Assembly: GCF_963855985.1 (NCBI RefSeq)
Contig: NC_087100.1
Coordinates: forward strand, 841,001-905,000
DNA length: 64,000 nucleotides
DNA from: Ostrinia nubilalis
Taxonomy: Eukaryota > Arthropoda > Insecta > Lepidoptera > Crambidae
Direction: 5' to 3'
How positions within the stretch are numbered: the stretch's first letter is position 1; every line of letters starts with the position of its first letter. The position numbers were made by a program, and so were the translations under genes. The notes beneath the pieces were generated by a model, which ran no database searches, had not been told where the DNA came from, and saw nothing but the letters and a program-made list of their open reading frames with translations. Shown in pieces: positions 53,352 to 64,000 of this stretch.

Positions 53352-54730
53352 TCCTTTGCTTGAACTTGGTTTGACACGCTGCCGCGTGTCTAGATACGAA
53401 AACTAATCCTCGAGGTTGTCTTCATGATTATTGCGTTATATTTGATATTACGACCAAATAATTGAAAATAATACATCTTGTGAATACAAGGTTCATAATT
53501 GGACAATGACACCTGAAAGAGTTACAATTAATTCTAATTTATTTTCTGAAAAGTACTTTTTAATAGCTATCAAATCATCAAAATAGGCCACTTATAATAG
53601 AGATGTCAAATCGCAATTTTCCATTTGATTGGTGCCTTTTTGATGATCCAATAATTTGACATTTGATTTTAAATCATAACTTTGTACGATTGCAGGACAA
53701 AATACTACTACAGCATTAATGTATCGACTATCAATCATATCTTTTTTAACGAATATCAGTCATTTGCATTGCATAAAATTATTACTAATAGTCCAGTTAG
53801 CCCCTCGTACTAAGCTAAATTATCACGAGTGAGCTCATCAATACTATTCAATTTTGCTTTACTGATTAACTAAAAACTGGAGCAGAAGTGTGATGAATCT
53901 GGCTACATAAACGTTTTATATTTACCATAAATAAATATCATTCGAAAACCCATAGTAATAGGCAGAGTTCATCGAAAGTTTAATATTAGATCTAATTAGA
54001 TAATTATCAGTGCTGACCCCTGTCGGATGTCTGCTTTTTGTTCGTAATTAGCATGCGGAGCGGCCGTCAGTGCCAGGCTCCGAGGTTGATGGATCGGATC
54101 CCGGTTAGAACACTCTAGAAATGATTTGGATGTGGTCAGCTGTCTTTAATACTCCGGGGTGATGGTATGAAGCGGAGCAACGGATGAGAGCGATTTTGAA
54201 GTCGATATGTTAGTGTGAATTGAATTTATTTTTAGGGTTCAGTAAAGCGGTTTGGAGATTAGGCTTTGATTAGAACTTTCAGTGAGCCTGGGTGAATGTG
54301 GTAGACCACAGTCATAGATGAAGTGGTATCAAAGTCTATATATATAGACTTTTTCAGAGTCCGCTCAGCGTAACAGTTTTTGTGATCGGCTTATAAACTT
54401 TCTAGGTATGTATTTCTGTCACTAATGGTTCTTTGTCACTTGAAGTTAGGTGTTAACTAGGTAGTCACTACTTTTAACTAGACAAAGTGAAGATGACTAA
54501 TTAAAAAACATTTAAATAGTTGTTAAAAAATCCGTATAATGTGGCGCGATATTATTGATCTGAACTTTGAATTAAAAAAGCTTTGAGAAAATACTGAATT
54601 TCATAAAATAAAGCTCTCCAAAACACGCCAAGAATCAGAATTGAAAGCATCGTAACAAAAGGTATAAAATTAGACCAATAAACAAACGGACAGATACACC
54701 TCGTGAGTAATGGCAGCGTTGATTTGACTA
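53352..54730. other. Unique DNA, one GC-richer block, one palindrome
   Basis: GACACGCTGCCGCGTGTC at 53373-53390 is a short hairpin. The block 54010-54210 is less AT-rich (GCATGCGGAGCGGCCGTCAG) and may be regulatory. A perfect AT-rich palindrome centred on TATATATA covers 54331-54352. No gene. Confidence 0.35.
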
Positions 54731-54790
54731 ATGCCCGACACGGGAACGAACCCGCGACCTCCGGCCACCCAGACGGGTGACAGACAGATT
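54731..54790 (-). mobile_element. SINE-like fragment with a B box
   Basis: On the minus strand GTCGCGGGTTCGTTCCCGTG contains GGTTCGTTCC, a good Pol III B box, preceded by CACCCGTCTGGGTGGCCGGA. The wording is typical of a lepidopteran SINE head of a different family from 3709-4030. A proper A box and the body were not found. Confidence 0.5.
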
Positions 54791-56146
54791 ACAATGTGTT
54801 CAAGTGAATGTAAGTAACATTGTTTTGATCGTGTGTCCGACAGAGAATTGATTTGAAGACATGTTTAAATTAAAATATGTAGTTCTTTATTATTTTCAAG
54901 TGGATACTTTAGACGGGGGAGCGTGGTAGTGAAATTATATTATTTTTTTCACTAGTTATTTGTAATTATTACCGTTTTGACTTTTTATAATTAATATTCT
55001 ATGTTATCAAATAATGTTGGATTGGTGCTAATTTGTTCAATTAACGTAAACGTACACGACAATGAATGATGAAATCATGTGTTACAAGTACTGAAACTTA
55101 ATAAAAAAATATGTTCTATGAAATTTTTGGAGTAATTAATTTGTTTATTCAAGTAATCATCTATATTTTTATTTTATTTTTCATTTTCATTGTAAGCTAA
55201 TTACGAGTATAATGGTGAAAAACAGATGTCTTGTAGCAGTTTTAGAAGGAAGAAGTCATCGAAACACATGTAGAGTCATCAGCTCTGTAGTTAAAGCGTC
55301 AAAAATGATTTAATTACCCGTGTTTTGGTTTTGCTCTTATTATCTTTCTGTCTTGTTTCGTCAAGTGGGCTGTAAAAGGGACACACAAGTCCCTGGCCGT
55401 GCTAATCAGCAGTATATTTAGCGGTTAAGCTTTACGTCAGCAACATAGTGAGGCTTGAAATGCGGTACTGGTAATGAGCCCGTGCGAAAGAGACGTGCGC
55501 GCGCGCATTGACACGCGGTTTGAAGGTTTATTGTCGAGTCTGTGTTTAATACATATAAATAAATTGGTGGGTTTTTAAACGGTTATGTGTTATGTAATGT
55601 TAATGTGGAAAAATCTGATGTTTATTCTGCTGTTAAAATATAACCATTCGCAACTGGCTGTAATTAGTGCGCCGGAAAGCTCTAAGATTCTAAACACAAA
55701 GTCATTTATTTTAAAGAAAACACATGAATATCAAATAACAAAATGACAAAGGATTATTCTTAAATTCTTATTAGTACTGAACACAACATAGAACACAATA
55801 ACCCTCCTTCTGACGCAGTCGGGTAAAAACAAAATCCTATTTTGTATCTTTAGTCCAGTAAATGGCTTCTATTATTTCTGAGCTTTATAATTAATTTGAT
55901 TGGTCTCCCGCAACAAAAAATGAAGTGACAGTAGCGAACGTCAAAAAACCGTGCTTGACCATTTTATTCCATCACAATAGCTGGTCAATGCGCACGCGCA
56001 CGTCCCATGGCCGGCACAATCGGTTATGGCGGCTCAATGGCCAGCAACCAATTATCGCGAAGGATACAGATGCGGCTTTATTACTCAACACTTCGCCTTT
56101 TGACGTTTTTACTAATCAGCTAAGAACTTGTGCTAAGCACAGTTAA
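54791..56146. other. Unique DNA, possible regulatory blocks
   Basis: 55380-55560 has GTGCTAATCAGCAG, GCGGTTAAGCTTTACG and GAAGGTTTATTGTCG. 55980-56070 has GGTCAATGCGCACGCGCACG and CAACCAATTATCGCG. Both are GC-richer than their surroundings. The frame at 55925-56146 shows no protein motif. Confidence 0.35.
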
Positions 56147-56281
56147 CGCCCGTATTCACAAACATTACTATGAGATCTCACAGTGCTCGTGAACGCACAG
56201 GGTGACATACGAACCAATCATAGAGCTCTAATCAACGCTGTGCTGCTTTACTCAAGCAAGCATCATTTGTGAATACGGGCG
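56147..56281. mobile_element. 135-bp MITE with CGCCCGTATTCACAAA ends
   Basis: CGCCCGTATTCACAAA is mirrored exactly at the right end as TTTGTGAATACGGGCG. TAA flanks both sides (56144-56146 and 56282-56284), consistent with a PIF/Harbinger-type TWA target. Non-coding. Confidence 0.85.
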
Positions 56282-56359
56282 TAAGTCTCTTGACAACAGT
56301 TCAGCCGGATCCTTGTGTTTTATCTTTAACTGTAGTATATTAGACCTCTGGGTCTATTC

Positions 56360-56480
56360 CTAGAAAATAAATAAATATCCTTGGACATTTTACACTGCGC
56401 CTCTAGTCCCAAACTAAGCAAAGTGCCTATACACTACGTACGACGGAAATAAACATACTTAAATACTTTTTTTTGCTGAA
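56360..56480 (-). mobile_element. LINE 3' fragment (Jockey-like)
   Basis: AATAAATAAATATCCTTGGA, CATTTTACACTGCGCCTCTA, GTCCCAAACTAAGCAAAGTG and AAACATACTTAAATAC are words of a very common lepidopteran LINE read from its 3' end. The copy is short and diverged. Confidence 0.6.
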
Positions 56481-57267
56481 ATTATGTTCTTTTATGTCTA
56501 TTTTACCTTGACAATACTATGTTATGTTTGAATGAATTATGTGTGTAAATGATAAAAAAGGCTTTTGGAAGCTAAAAATAACTCTTTTTGCTGAAATACC
56601 TACGAGTATGGTTATGCAAATAGGTAGGTATAAAAATTATATTGTTTTTGACAAAGACAACTAAATTTTAAAAAGGATAAAAAAATCTAGAGAACTGTCT
56701 ACGGCGTAGACGCTCTACGCTATCATTTAATCATTATATTTTAATGAAACCACTAGATGAAACTGATCGTTTGAGGCTTGATTCCTCGTATTTTTATATT
56801 AGACGCCTTGCATTTGTCAATGACTTTTGACGTTCTTGTACACTTCTTCAAAATAATAAATTACTTCTATTTTTGTATGACCTTTCTAATGATGACAACT
56901 TTTTACACCTGATTTGACTCTAAGCTCGACAAATCGCTAAAATATTTCAATGAAAGAGCAGCTAAATTTTGTTTTCGTGAATTCGGTGATGGTCATTCAA
57001 ATGATGGTTGTATAACTATTTATAAACATATTTGCATACGACAATAAAACACATTGAAATCAACATCCTGTTAATACCATTAGCTCATAAAGCATGACAT
57101 TCAGGGCTGTTATATTCGATGACAAGAAACAATGTAAACAATAATAACTTCTTTATTAATAAACACTTAGCTATTTTTGTAAGTAAATGATGATTATGAT
57201 AGTGCAGAGAAACATTAAAACTCATAAAACTAATTTATTTTTGCAAATTAGCAAAAAAAATGCGTTT
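56481..57267. other. Unique DNA, no gene
   Basis: Nothing recognised. Confidence 0.4.
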
Positions 57268-57315
57268 TTACACGTCCCAGTATTAACCCTACCTCTGCTT
57301 TGGAACAATAAACTA
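57268..57315 (+). repeat. Second copy of the GTCCCAGTATTAACCCTACC repeat
   Basis: ACACGTCCCAGTATTAACCC, TACCTCTGCTTTGGAACAAT and AAA align with 17190-17230. Only about 48 bases are shared. Confidence 0.5.
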
Positions 57316-60139
57316 TAACTAAATATTGACTATCAGGCGTCATAAAACAAATGAATTCATACTTGACAATTTATTCGTTTTTAAGTTTTTAACGGAAGAT
57401 TACCTCGACTTTTAAGTAAAAATATTATAATTCCCAATCAAAATCAAAAAGCAGACAAATTACCCAATCACTAATTTAGTGTATTAAGTTCATTACAGAT
57501 TATATGGCATATCAATAAATGATAATGATTGACAGGTGCCGGCAGTAAAAACCAAAAAACGATTCGGTTGAAATTCAGTTATTTATTACTTAAAATTGAT
57601 ATTTACCAGCGCCATTAATCAAAAACAGTGTTTCTTTTAAACTATGGTGTTCGCGTGTAATTATTCGGTGATTATAAACACGATTACGCATTCGAGTGAT
57701 TCTAAAAATTTGCGAAACGATAATTTGGACGATGTCGTCCTTTTTAAACGAAATACGCAATAGTGAATGTTGCACGTGTGTTTGGTTGACTAGGCTCAAC
57801 CTATGGGTTTCCGTAGCTTCCGTCAGAAATACCTAAAGTTCATGTCATTTTTTAAACAAAGATTTAAAAATTACAACTTGTCGAACGATCAAGGTCTTTC
57901 TGCTAGATATATAATTAGATTATTTAAAAAAAAAGAACGTATGCAAGCAACGATTTTTTACAGAAGCTTTTGTTGTACCTAACTAGGTATCTGTATGATA
58001 ACTATCAAGGGGTGATAATTGTTTACCATTAAAATGACACAAATGCCTTCTTTAGAACCTAGTAATTTAAACTAGATTTGGTTTCTTCGTTTGTCTTTGG
58101 ATCGTAACCCAACCCAACCATGAATCCTCATTTCATATGAACTCTTTCTCTAGTTGTATGTGTTAACAAACACACAGCACAACCTTCGCATTTATAAGTA
58201 GAGATAGTAATTGGTAAGGTGGGTCATTTAGGTTATATTGATGTTTACATTTCTCGGATCATGCGTGGCCATAAAGTTATTGATCGATCGAGATCCTCTA
58301 GTTATGGCAAATTAATGTGAGGGTAAACTGTTAACGACATGCGAAACGATGTAACAAACTTAACAGTGTATTACGCCATGTAATTTGCAATTTGAAATGT
58401 CAATTTCGTTACGGTCTACAAAATGGATATTAAAATGGAGAGATAATTAGATATTATCCTTGATGGCGAATTAAATTTAGTATTTACGTAAAGTTTTGAT
58501 GGGCCTCGTCAATATCGTTCTGCAACTTACCTACTTACAGAGAACTTCAAAATGAAATCTGGCTTGGATTTTCAATTAAAGTTTTTGCCTCTACAGTATT
58601 CTTTCTGAAGGGTGAGAGTAAAAACAATACTGAATGCCTTTTAATTACAACAATCGAATTACAATGCGGCACTAGGAAGGACGTTAGAAAACCAGCCTCA
58701 TGTTTTCGCTGAGACCCACATTTATGTATATTCGTTTCGACTTTAATTCTGTCTGAACATTCGATTTTTCTGTAGCGAGTTAACCAATATGAACATTTGT
58801 AGCGTGCCACAGTTGCGCGCATCGCCGGCTTCTGACCTTTGTAGAACAATCGACAATCTAAGTAAACAACAACATAGTAGCAGCACAGGATGCTAACTAT
58901 TTAGCGGAATGAAGTCACTTGCTGCAGCCATAAAAACTAATCGTAGATCGTGACGGCGGCGACCCCTGGCGGTTGCATTCTGCATCCAACATGCATGCCA
59001 TATGACAACATCATTTAGGTTGAAATCTCGAAGATCATGTAAGATAGCTGGATATAATTCTTTAGATTTGTTTACAAATGTAGATAGAGATCTATTAGAT
59101 TCATTACAATTTTTATAGAAATATTGCTTTTGGGTACTTATTGATTATTTGCTAAACATACTCGTAGCATTGGAACATACTACTGCTTTTTTAGAAGCTT
59201 TTGCTGAAGAGCAACTAGTCCAGTCGGCCTAGGATGCGCGCCATGATTTTAGACTTATCGTCGAAAACCGGTAAAATCCCTCGATAAAACGATATACTGG
59301 TGGTCTTATTGTAAATATTGAATACCTACTTATTATTAACTGCCTCGCCATATCATTATGTTGTTCTCTACTACCTCGCCCTTGTTTGTCCCATCTTCAA
59401 CATAAAAATGCTGTTCTATGCCCAAGAATGCCGTAGCGTAAGATTGACCCAAATGATAAAAAACAACAGGCGCCCGTCATAACGTACAGAAAATTATGAA
59501 TGATTCCGGACAATAAATAAACGGCGTAGTTACACGTGTGTCTCGCTAACTATTTAAAACTAGTTGTAACGCGATCCAGTGCGATGCGATCAGTACGGTA
59601 CAGCCGATACATTTACATAATATTTTAATAATCAATAACATTTAGGGTTTAGAAGCGAGATTTTGATTTGCATTTGATTTTGTTGTCGAGGGTGACTGTT
59701 GGCGGCGTCATTTGTGTCATGTCGGTGTGTCATTAGACATTAATTGAAGCTTTGAGATGGGCTTCCGACCCGGAGGTGCTGTACTAGTCACACAGACTGT
59801 AAACAGTGATATTAATTAAAATCGAAAATATTTGTATTAATTAAGCTTATGCAAAAGCTCTTTCAGTTCAGTTTTTTAGCGCGTGACACGTCTGATAGTT
59901 CATTTTGTTCGATATAATTTAAGACAGCGTAATGAAGAGCATTTGATGACAAAGATCTTAGAAAGTGGCGCTAAGAGATAACTTTTGGTGTGTTGCGATA
60001 ACAAAAATGGATTCATTTAGCACGGATGCATTTATCTGAAGATCTTCCAAATATCTCATTTGCAGCCTATCCAGCAGCTAAAGACGGAATATTGCCCATG
60101 AACCCGTTGCAATAACTCAAAAAACAGCTTATTAACAAA
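57316..60139. other. Long unique stretch, no gene
   Basis: The frames at 57590-57799 (minus) and 58547-58849 (minus) are unrecognised. 58920-58990 is GC-richer with CCATAAAAACTAATCG. I see no transposon ends. Confidence 0.4.
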
Positions 60140-60420
60140 ATATAGTTACAGCCGGAGTGATCTACGCGGGCCGCAGTTAATACCGCTCCCGCTGCGCGCG
60201 CGCCGCACCCCTCATTATTTTTAAAACATAGCGCACTTATAAGGCGATATTGCGAAAGCGGACAATATATCGCGACAAAAACACAGCATTAAATGCAGCT
60301 TGTTCTTGCGGTAAGACAAAGTTTTTTGCGTTTTTCTAGTAGCTGCGGAGTTTTATGGCGATTCGCACGAAAAAACGGCGGAGAAATACTCGCCGTGGTT
60401 TTGCCTTACTAAATTTTGAT
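60140..60420. promoter_or_regulatory. Candidate regulatory block
   Basis: GC-richer unique DNA has GCGGGCCGCAGTTAATACCG, GCGCGCGCGCCGCACC, CATAGCGCACTTATAAGGCG and GAGTTTTATGGCGATTCGC. The TTATAAGG and TTTTATGGC words resemble posterior Hox sites. No coding signal and no repeat in it. The function is inferred. Confidence 0.3.
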
Positions 60421-60744
60421 AAAAATGATAATATTTTAGATACTTGTGCGGAAGGCAAAATTATTATTTTATACGCACCCATCGGCACAAAAGACATGCT
60501 AAAAGCAGTAGGTACATTAAACGCCTAGCAAAATATCCACCAAGTCGAGCAAAAAAGCGGCACGGCCGTACCATCCTTTTCTCGAAGCAATTCAGGCCAT
60601 TTTCGACCGCCTGTAACTTCGTTGTGGATAAAACTAGAAGGCTGAATTTTCATTAGCTATGCAGGCATTGTAAAGACACGGTATATTTCAAATTTCATTC
60701 AATTTGAACCAGTAGTTTAAGAATTATAACGGGTCAAAGTTTCT
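60421..60744. other. Non-genic DNA
   Basis: A 70-codon plus-strand frame (60444-60656), basic in composition, has no motif I recognise. Confidence 0.3.
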
Positions 60745-61290
60745 TAATTCTGTCACTCACTGACTGACTGACTGACTGACTGACTGACTGACTCACCGAT
60801 CATCAAAATTCTAAGGCACTTCTAGCAGACCTAGAAGCTTCAAATTTGGAATATAAGTAGTGTTTGGTGTATGAATCAAGGAAAAACTAAAATATTTGGG
60901 GGCACGGTAGTGCAACCGCCAAGTCGAGTAAAATTTTTCAATTTCGGTCCAGTTTTCTAGATACATAACTGCTGTCTACCAAATACAAAAAGAAATGAGA
61001 TCCCATCAAAAACAATACTTGTCAAAAAAACCAAGTCTCGCAACTCAGTTGTTCTACGGTAAAAAGTTGTGAGATCCATGTAATACCAAGTCCAGGCCAG
61101 GAAATCTTTAACGTTTTACATAAATTTATTATTGACTTGGCCATCGCACTAAATAATTTAATTTATACGTGTTTTCATTACACGTGGACCCCGTTTTACC
61201 CCCTTAGGGGTGAAGTTTCGAGATTTTTAGGGTTTCTCCGGAAATTATTCGAACTTTTCTGGCCGTAAAAACCATCCTTGGACTTCAAGC
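60745..61290 (+). mobile_element. Composite of common lepidopteran LINE/SINE segments
   Basis: After the TGAC tract comes CACCGATCATCAAAATTCTA and TTCTAGCAGACCTAGAAG. Next are CCAAGTCTCGCAACTCAGTT, GTTCTACGGTAAAAAGTTGT and GAGATCCATGTAATACCAAG, and then CGTGGACCCCGTTTTACCCC. I recognise these as recurring segments of non-LTR repeats in moths and butterflies. No reverse-transcriptase frame remains. Confidence 0.6.
60761..60793 (+). repeat. (TGAC)n microsatellite
   Basis: Eight tandem TGAC units at the edge of the LINE-like repeat. Confidence 0.9.
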
Positions 61291-61382
61291 AACATTAAAA
61301 AAAAATAATTGGTAAAATTGGTCCTGGTGTTCTTGAGTTATGCGCTTACTAACACATTTTGCGGTTCATTTTTATATACGAA

Positions 61383-61585
61383 CTAGCTTTCCGCCCGCGG
61401 CTTCGCCCGCGTGGAATTTTGTCTGTCACAGAAAAACTTTATCGCGCGCGTCCCTGTTTCAAAAACCGGGATAAAAACTATCCTATGTTCTTTCCCGGGA
61501 CTCAAACTATCTCTATGCCAAATTTCATCAAAATCGGTTGCGAGGTTTAAGCGGGAAAGAGTTACTTTCGCATTTATAATATTAG
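61383..61585 (+). mobile_element. CTAG-type repeat, plus orientation
   Basis: CTAGCTTTCCGCCCGCGGCT opens the copy, and TTCGCATTTATAATATTAG closes it. Inside are AAAACTATCCTATGTTCTTT and CAAATTTCATCAAAATCGGT. It is the best match to the copy at 52778-52990. Two overlapping plus-strand frames here are by-products. Confidence 0.82.
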
Positions 61586-62122
61586 TTGGGATTGGGATAG
61601 ATTAACATATTTATTATTGTATTCGCTTACCTCTAGACTACGGAGGACGAGGCTATGTCAGGACATACAACACCCACAACTCGTGGATGTAATAAAATTA
61701 CTGACTTGTTTTTTTTTGTTACTTTCAGAATCTGAATTCTGAAACTCTAATATCTGAATACAACATGCATAGGTTTAGCGTTCGTGGATTTAATTAATGT
61801 ATAATCACTCAAGTCTTATAGAGTTTCAGAAACAAGTGTAGGTTGGGTAAACCATTCGTTTCTTCGTAATCGGTTAGAGAAAACGAAAGATGAAATATTT
61901 TCGATCCGCTACTCGATTTACATATGTATGAAACTTTCATGGGAAAAGCGCTGAAAAAATTTATTATTGTCTTTTCTTCTAAAACAGTAGGTATACGTAT
62001 AATAAAAGGTGCACGTCTCTCGAGGGCCTGACTATATGTTATCCGAGTTTCCAAAAAAGTGGGAGGTAGAATATGATGAGATATTGTTTCTTTGTACTTA
62101 GATACCATATTTTCGAAAACTA
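61586..62122. other. Unique DNA with an unrecognised frame
   Basis: A 125-codon minus-strand frame (61809-62186) starts inside the next transposon, so its ATG is not original. It has no motif I can name. ACTTTCAG at 61721-61728 looks like an acceptor, but no supported exon follows. Confidence 0.3.
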
Positions 62123-62641
62123 CACTCAACATCAAATAAATCGCACCTTCCGCGACGCGAACTTTAAAGATTTTCTTCTGACACAATCATGGTGCCCCAA
62201 CAATATTGGTGTTATTTGAAAGCCCAATAAATATCCTTAAAGAAAAACACATTTAATTTCTAAATAAATGATTAACATATACCATAAATGTGACTTGAAA
62301 AGAGACCTCACTTTGGGCTCACCTTTGGGATCAATTAGACCAATTTTTATGGTTATAAAACCAAATAATGATCTCACGTGTCCTCTTTAACAGATGTATA
62401 GCGATTAATCCCAACTTAACAGGTTTATAGCCATAAAAGTTGGCTCAAGCGTATATACCTATTTTTTAAAGAAGTGACTCTGGACCCTTCTAAAGACACA
62501 TTTTTGGGGTAAAAACCTTTCCTTTAATGAAATGAAGTTTAGAACTAGGCTTTCAAATGGTACCAATGTTGGTGGGAAGTGGGGATGCATACTTTTCAAA
62601 AGTGCTTGTTACGGGAGGTGCGATTTATTTGATGCCGAGTG
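62123..62641. mobile_element. CACTC-ended DNA element related to 43742-44590
   Basis: The ends read inward are CACTCAACATCAAATAAATC and CACTCGGCATCAAATAAATC, both followed by GCACC. TA flanks both. The inside matches 43742-44590 over long stretches (CATGGTGCCCCAACAATATT, TTTGGGCTCACC, AAGTTGGCTCAAGCG, GGTGGGAAGTGGGGATGCAT), yet the outermost 25 bases differ clearly from that copy. Non-coding. Confidence 0.85.
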
Positions 62642-63816
62642 TATATTGATATTTGTGAGCAATTCAATGATTTCATTTCATTGAAACCGCAGTATGTGTC
62701 ATCAAAATTATATTATTATTCTGCGCTAGCCCAACCTGACATTTTAACCTTTTATGCCATAGTGTATTCAATATACTAAAATTACTTATCATATTTGCGT
62801 TCCGTTCGTGGAACATTCTGTTTTTATTAATAACACGTACGCAACATTCGTATAGATACTAATTACGTATTCAGACAAAATGACCTATAACTTGGCAGTT
62901 ATTGTGATTCGAGTTTACCACCGTTACACAAGTGCTGGTGGACTAGGGATGACAGTATCAGTAATTATTTTAAATACCGATATTTAGCGGTTCATATTAA
63001 GTTGGTAATGAGTGTAAGTCTGTTTCAGTTTCTATCTATTGAGTTTGAATAACGATTATTAATACGCCTAGATCTACTTGATTTTAAAAGATGAATTTTA
63101 TTTGCCTTATAATACAAGTATAAAATAATATTAAAAAAAAAACAACGTCCATAATCTGAATCTGATCCTGAATATTTTTAAATTTCGTCACCATTAGCTT
63201 ACCTTGCCAACACGTGTTAAGCGCAGTACCTATGCTGTTCTTTGCTATCTCTTCCACCTACTTGACATTAATTACACTTAAATTACAAAAATATCGATCT
63301 TTTGAAAGTACCTATTCTTATCTAAACGATTAATATTTTCAAAAACCGGTATCCCATCACTAGCTCGAGCGCTACGTTGCCGTACGCGGATACTGCAAGA
63401 CTGGATGTGAAAAACATATCCTGGTCGAAATTTGCACTGAAACCGCTCGCGAGTTTATTGGTTTCCTTCTAAAATGCTAATACCACGTTTCCTTACAGGA
63501 GATATAAAAACCTACAACTTACTAAGGGGGTAAGAAGTATTAGTTTTATGCAGAGGATTATTTTGAAACAAAAACCTTACTCTACATTTACTCTCCAGTA
63601 CAAAGAGCTAGTGCAGATGACGCGTTTTTACTCGTGTGTTTCGAACCGCGCGATATTTAAGAATAACAAGCAGTCGTGTCGTGCGTTTAGCCTATGAAAA
63701 CGAAACGTGCGAGTAAAAACCATATGGCCCAACCCAAATAGTGCACAGCTTAATCTCCAAAAACCAATGAGCTATAGGAATAGTAAGCAACATAATTATA
63801 GGTTGTAAAGTCTGGC
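62642..63816. other. Mostly unique DNA, possible decayed element
   Basis: CTAGGGATGACAGTATCAG at 62943 and the complement of CTAGTGATGGGATACCGG at 63345-63362 may be the ends of a worn, hAT-like element of about 420 bp, but no target duplication supports this. CGAACCGCGCGATATTTAAG at 63645 is GC-richer. No gene. Confidence 0.3.
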
Positions 63817-63875
63817 TAGCGACACACGACAAACAGGTAAAGTGATGGACTTTACCTGTTTGTCGTGTGTCGCTA
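63817..63875. repeat. Perfect 26-bp-arm hairpin
   Basis: TAGCGACACACGACAAACAG followed by GTAAAG is matched exactly by its reverse complement after a seven-base loop, TGATGGA. No mismatch occurs over 26 pairs. No coding sequence or target duplication is evident. It could be a tiny MITE, a fold-back end, or a structured RNA gene; perfect pairing suggests recent origin or gene conversion between the arms. Confidence 0.8.
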
Positions 63876-63904
63876 TAATAACAATTGAGGTATGTTAGCC
63901 AGTT

Positions 63905-64000
63905 CTTCTATGATTGAGGATTGCAGCTGAAGCTCGCTTCCACCTTTAGCCTGATCACCACTTTCCAGGTGAGATGCAGGCCAAGAGCATCCCGTTGTAG
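63905..64000 (+). mobile_element. SINE 3' part, runs off the window
   Basis: GATTGAGGATTGCAGCTGAA, GCTCGCTTCCACCTTTAGCC, TGATCACCACTTTCCAGGTG and AGATGCAGGCCAAGAGCATC match the body and tail of the SINE at 3709-4030. The tail should follow just past the end of the window. Confidence 0.8.

Noticed and set aside
61721..61800. An exon after TTTTTTTTGTTACTTTCAG
   Set aside because: The acceptor is good, but no convincing donor or open frame follows.
62943..63363. A complete hAT-like element
   Set aside because: The proposed ends are only loosely alike, and no 8-bp duplication is present. It is kept only as a remark.
63499..63530. A 32-nt microexon between CCTTACAG and GTAAGA
   Set aside because: The acceptor lacks a pyrimidine tract, and nothing else supports it.

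Overview
The window looks like lepidopteran (moth or butterfly) nuclear DNA. The base composition is AT-rich. Insect repeats recur throughout, above all 3' ends of an RTE-type LINE that is typical of Lepidoptera (reverse-transcriptase tail ending in GGACGTCCACTGCTG on the minus strand), tRNA-derived SINEs, and the repeat that starts CTAGCTTTCCGCCCGCGG. I found no intact protein-coding gene. Almost every open frame is short and either random or the shadow of a transposon. The best reading is a long intron or gene-desert regulatory region. Two spots have the form of spliced exons (3291-3515 and 35223-35294, both plus strand) and could belong to one transcript that spans the window.

Layout. 1-5.1 kb: a 135-bp inverted-repeat element, half of a GGGTTGCCAGG repeat, a candidate 5' exon and a tRNA-derived SINE. 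5.1-8.3 kb: a nested transposon complex, with two GTAAGGGACA mini-elements, a three-armed palindromic repeat, an RTE LINE reverse-transcriptase pseudogene and a MITE inside that LINE. 8.3-19.6 kb: mostly unique DNA with a hAT MITE and three short RTE ends. 19.65-21.3 kb: a long fold-back element built from GTCAAAA(GTGG/CCAC)TTTTGAC units, then a CTAG-type repeat. 22-35 kb: short RTE ends, a palindromic TA-flanked MITE, a decayed THAP start, a second GGGTTGCCAGG element, and blocks of unique DNA rich in homeodomain-like sites. 35-45 kb: the candidate exon, a well-preserved RTE tail, a cluster of TCACCTTCGTGG motifs holding a GGGTGGTCC element, a CACTGGTCA element invaded by an RTE end, and a second copy of the palindromic MITE. 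47-48.1 kb: a 5-bp-flanked inverted-repeat element that still carries a spliced THAP-domain first exon. 51.1-52.5 kb: a decayed DNA transposon with an orphan protein family seen widely in arthropods, bounded by CACTRGTCAACAAAA ends. 52.7-64 kb: CTAG repeats, small MITEs, LINE ends, another CACT-ended element, a perfect 26-bp-arm hairpin and a SINE that runs off the end.

The genes do not form an operon or pathway. What ties the window together is a record of insertion. Six of ten RTE fragments keep target-site duplications of 8-13 bp, and several insertions are nested, so their order can be read. Between the repeats lie unique, less AT-rich blocks with many TAATTA/TAATTG, TTTATGG and GTAAACA sites. 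I infer these may be enhancers of a developmental gene, but no comparison with another species was possible. All family names rest on reading the sequence by eye, without database searches.
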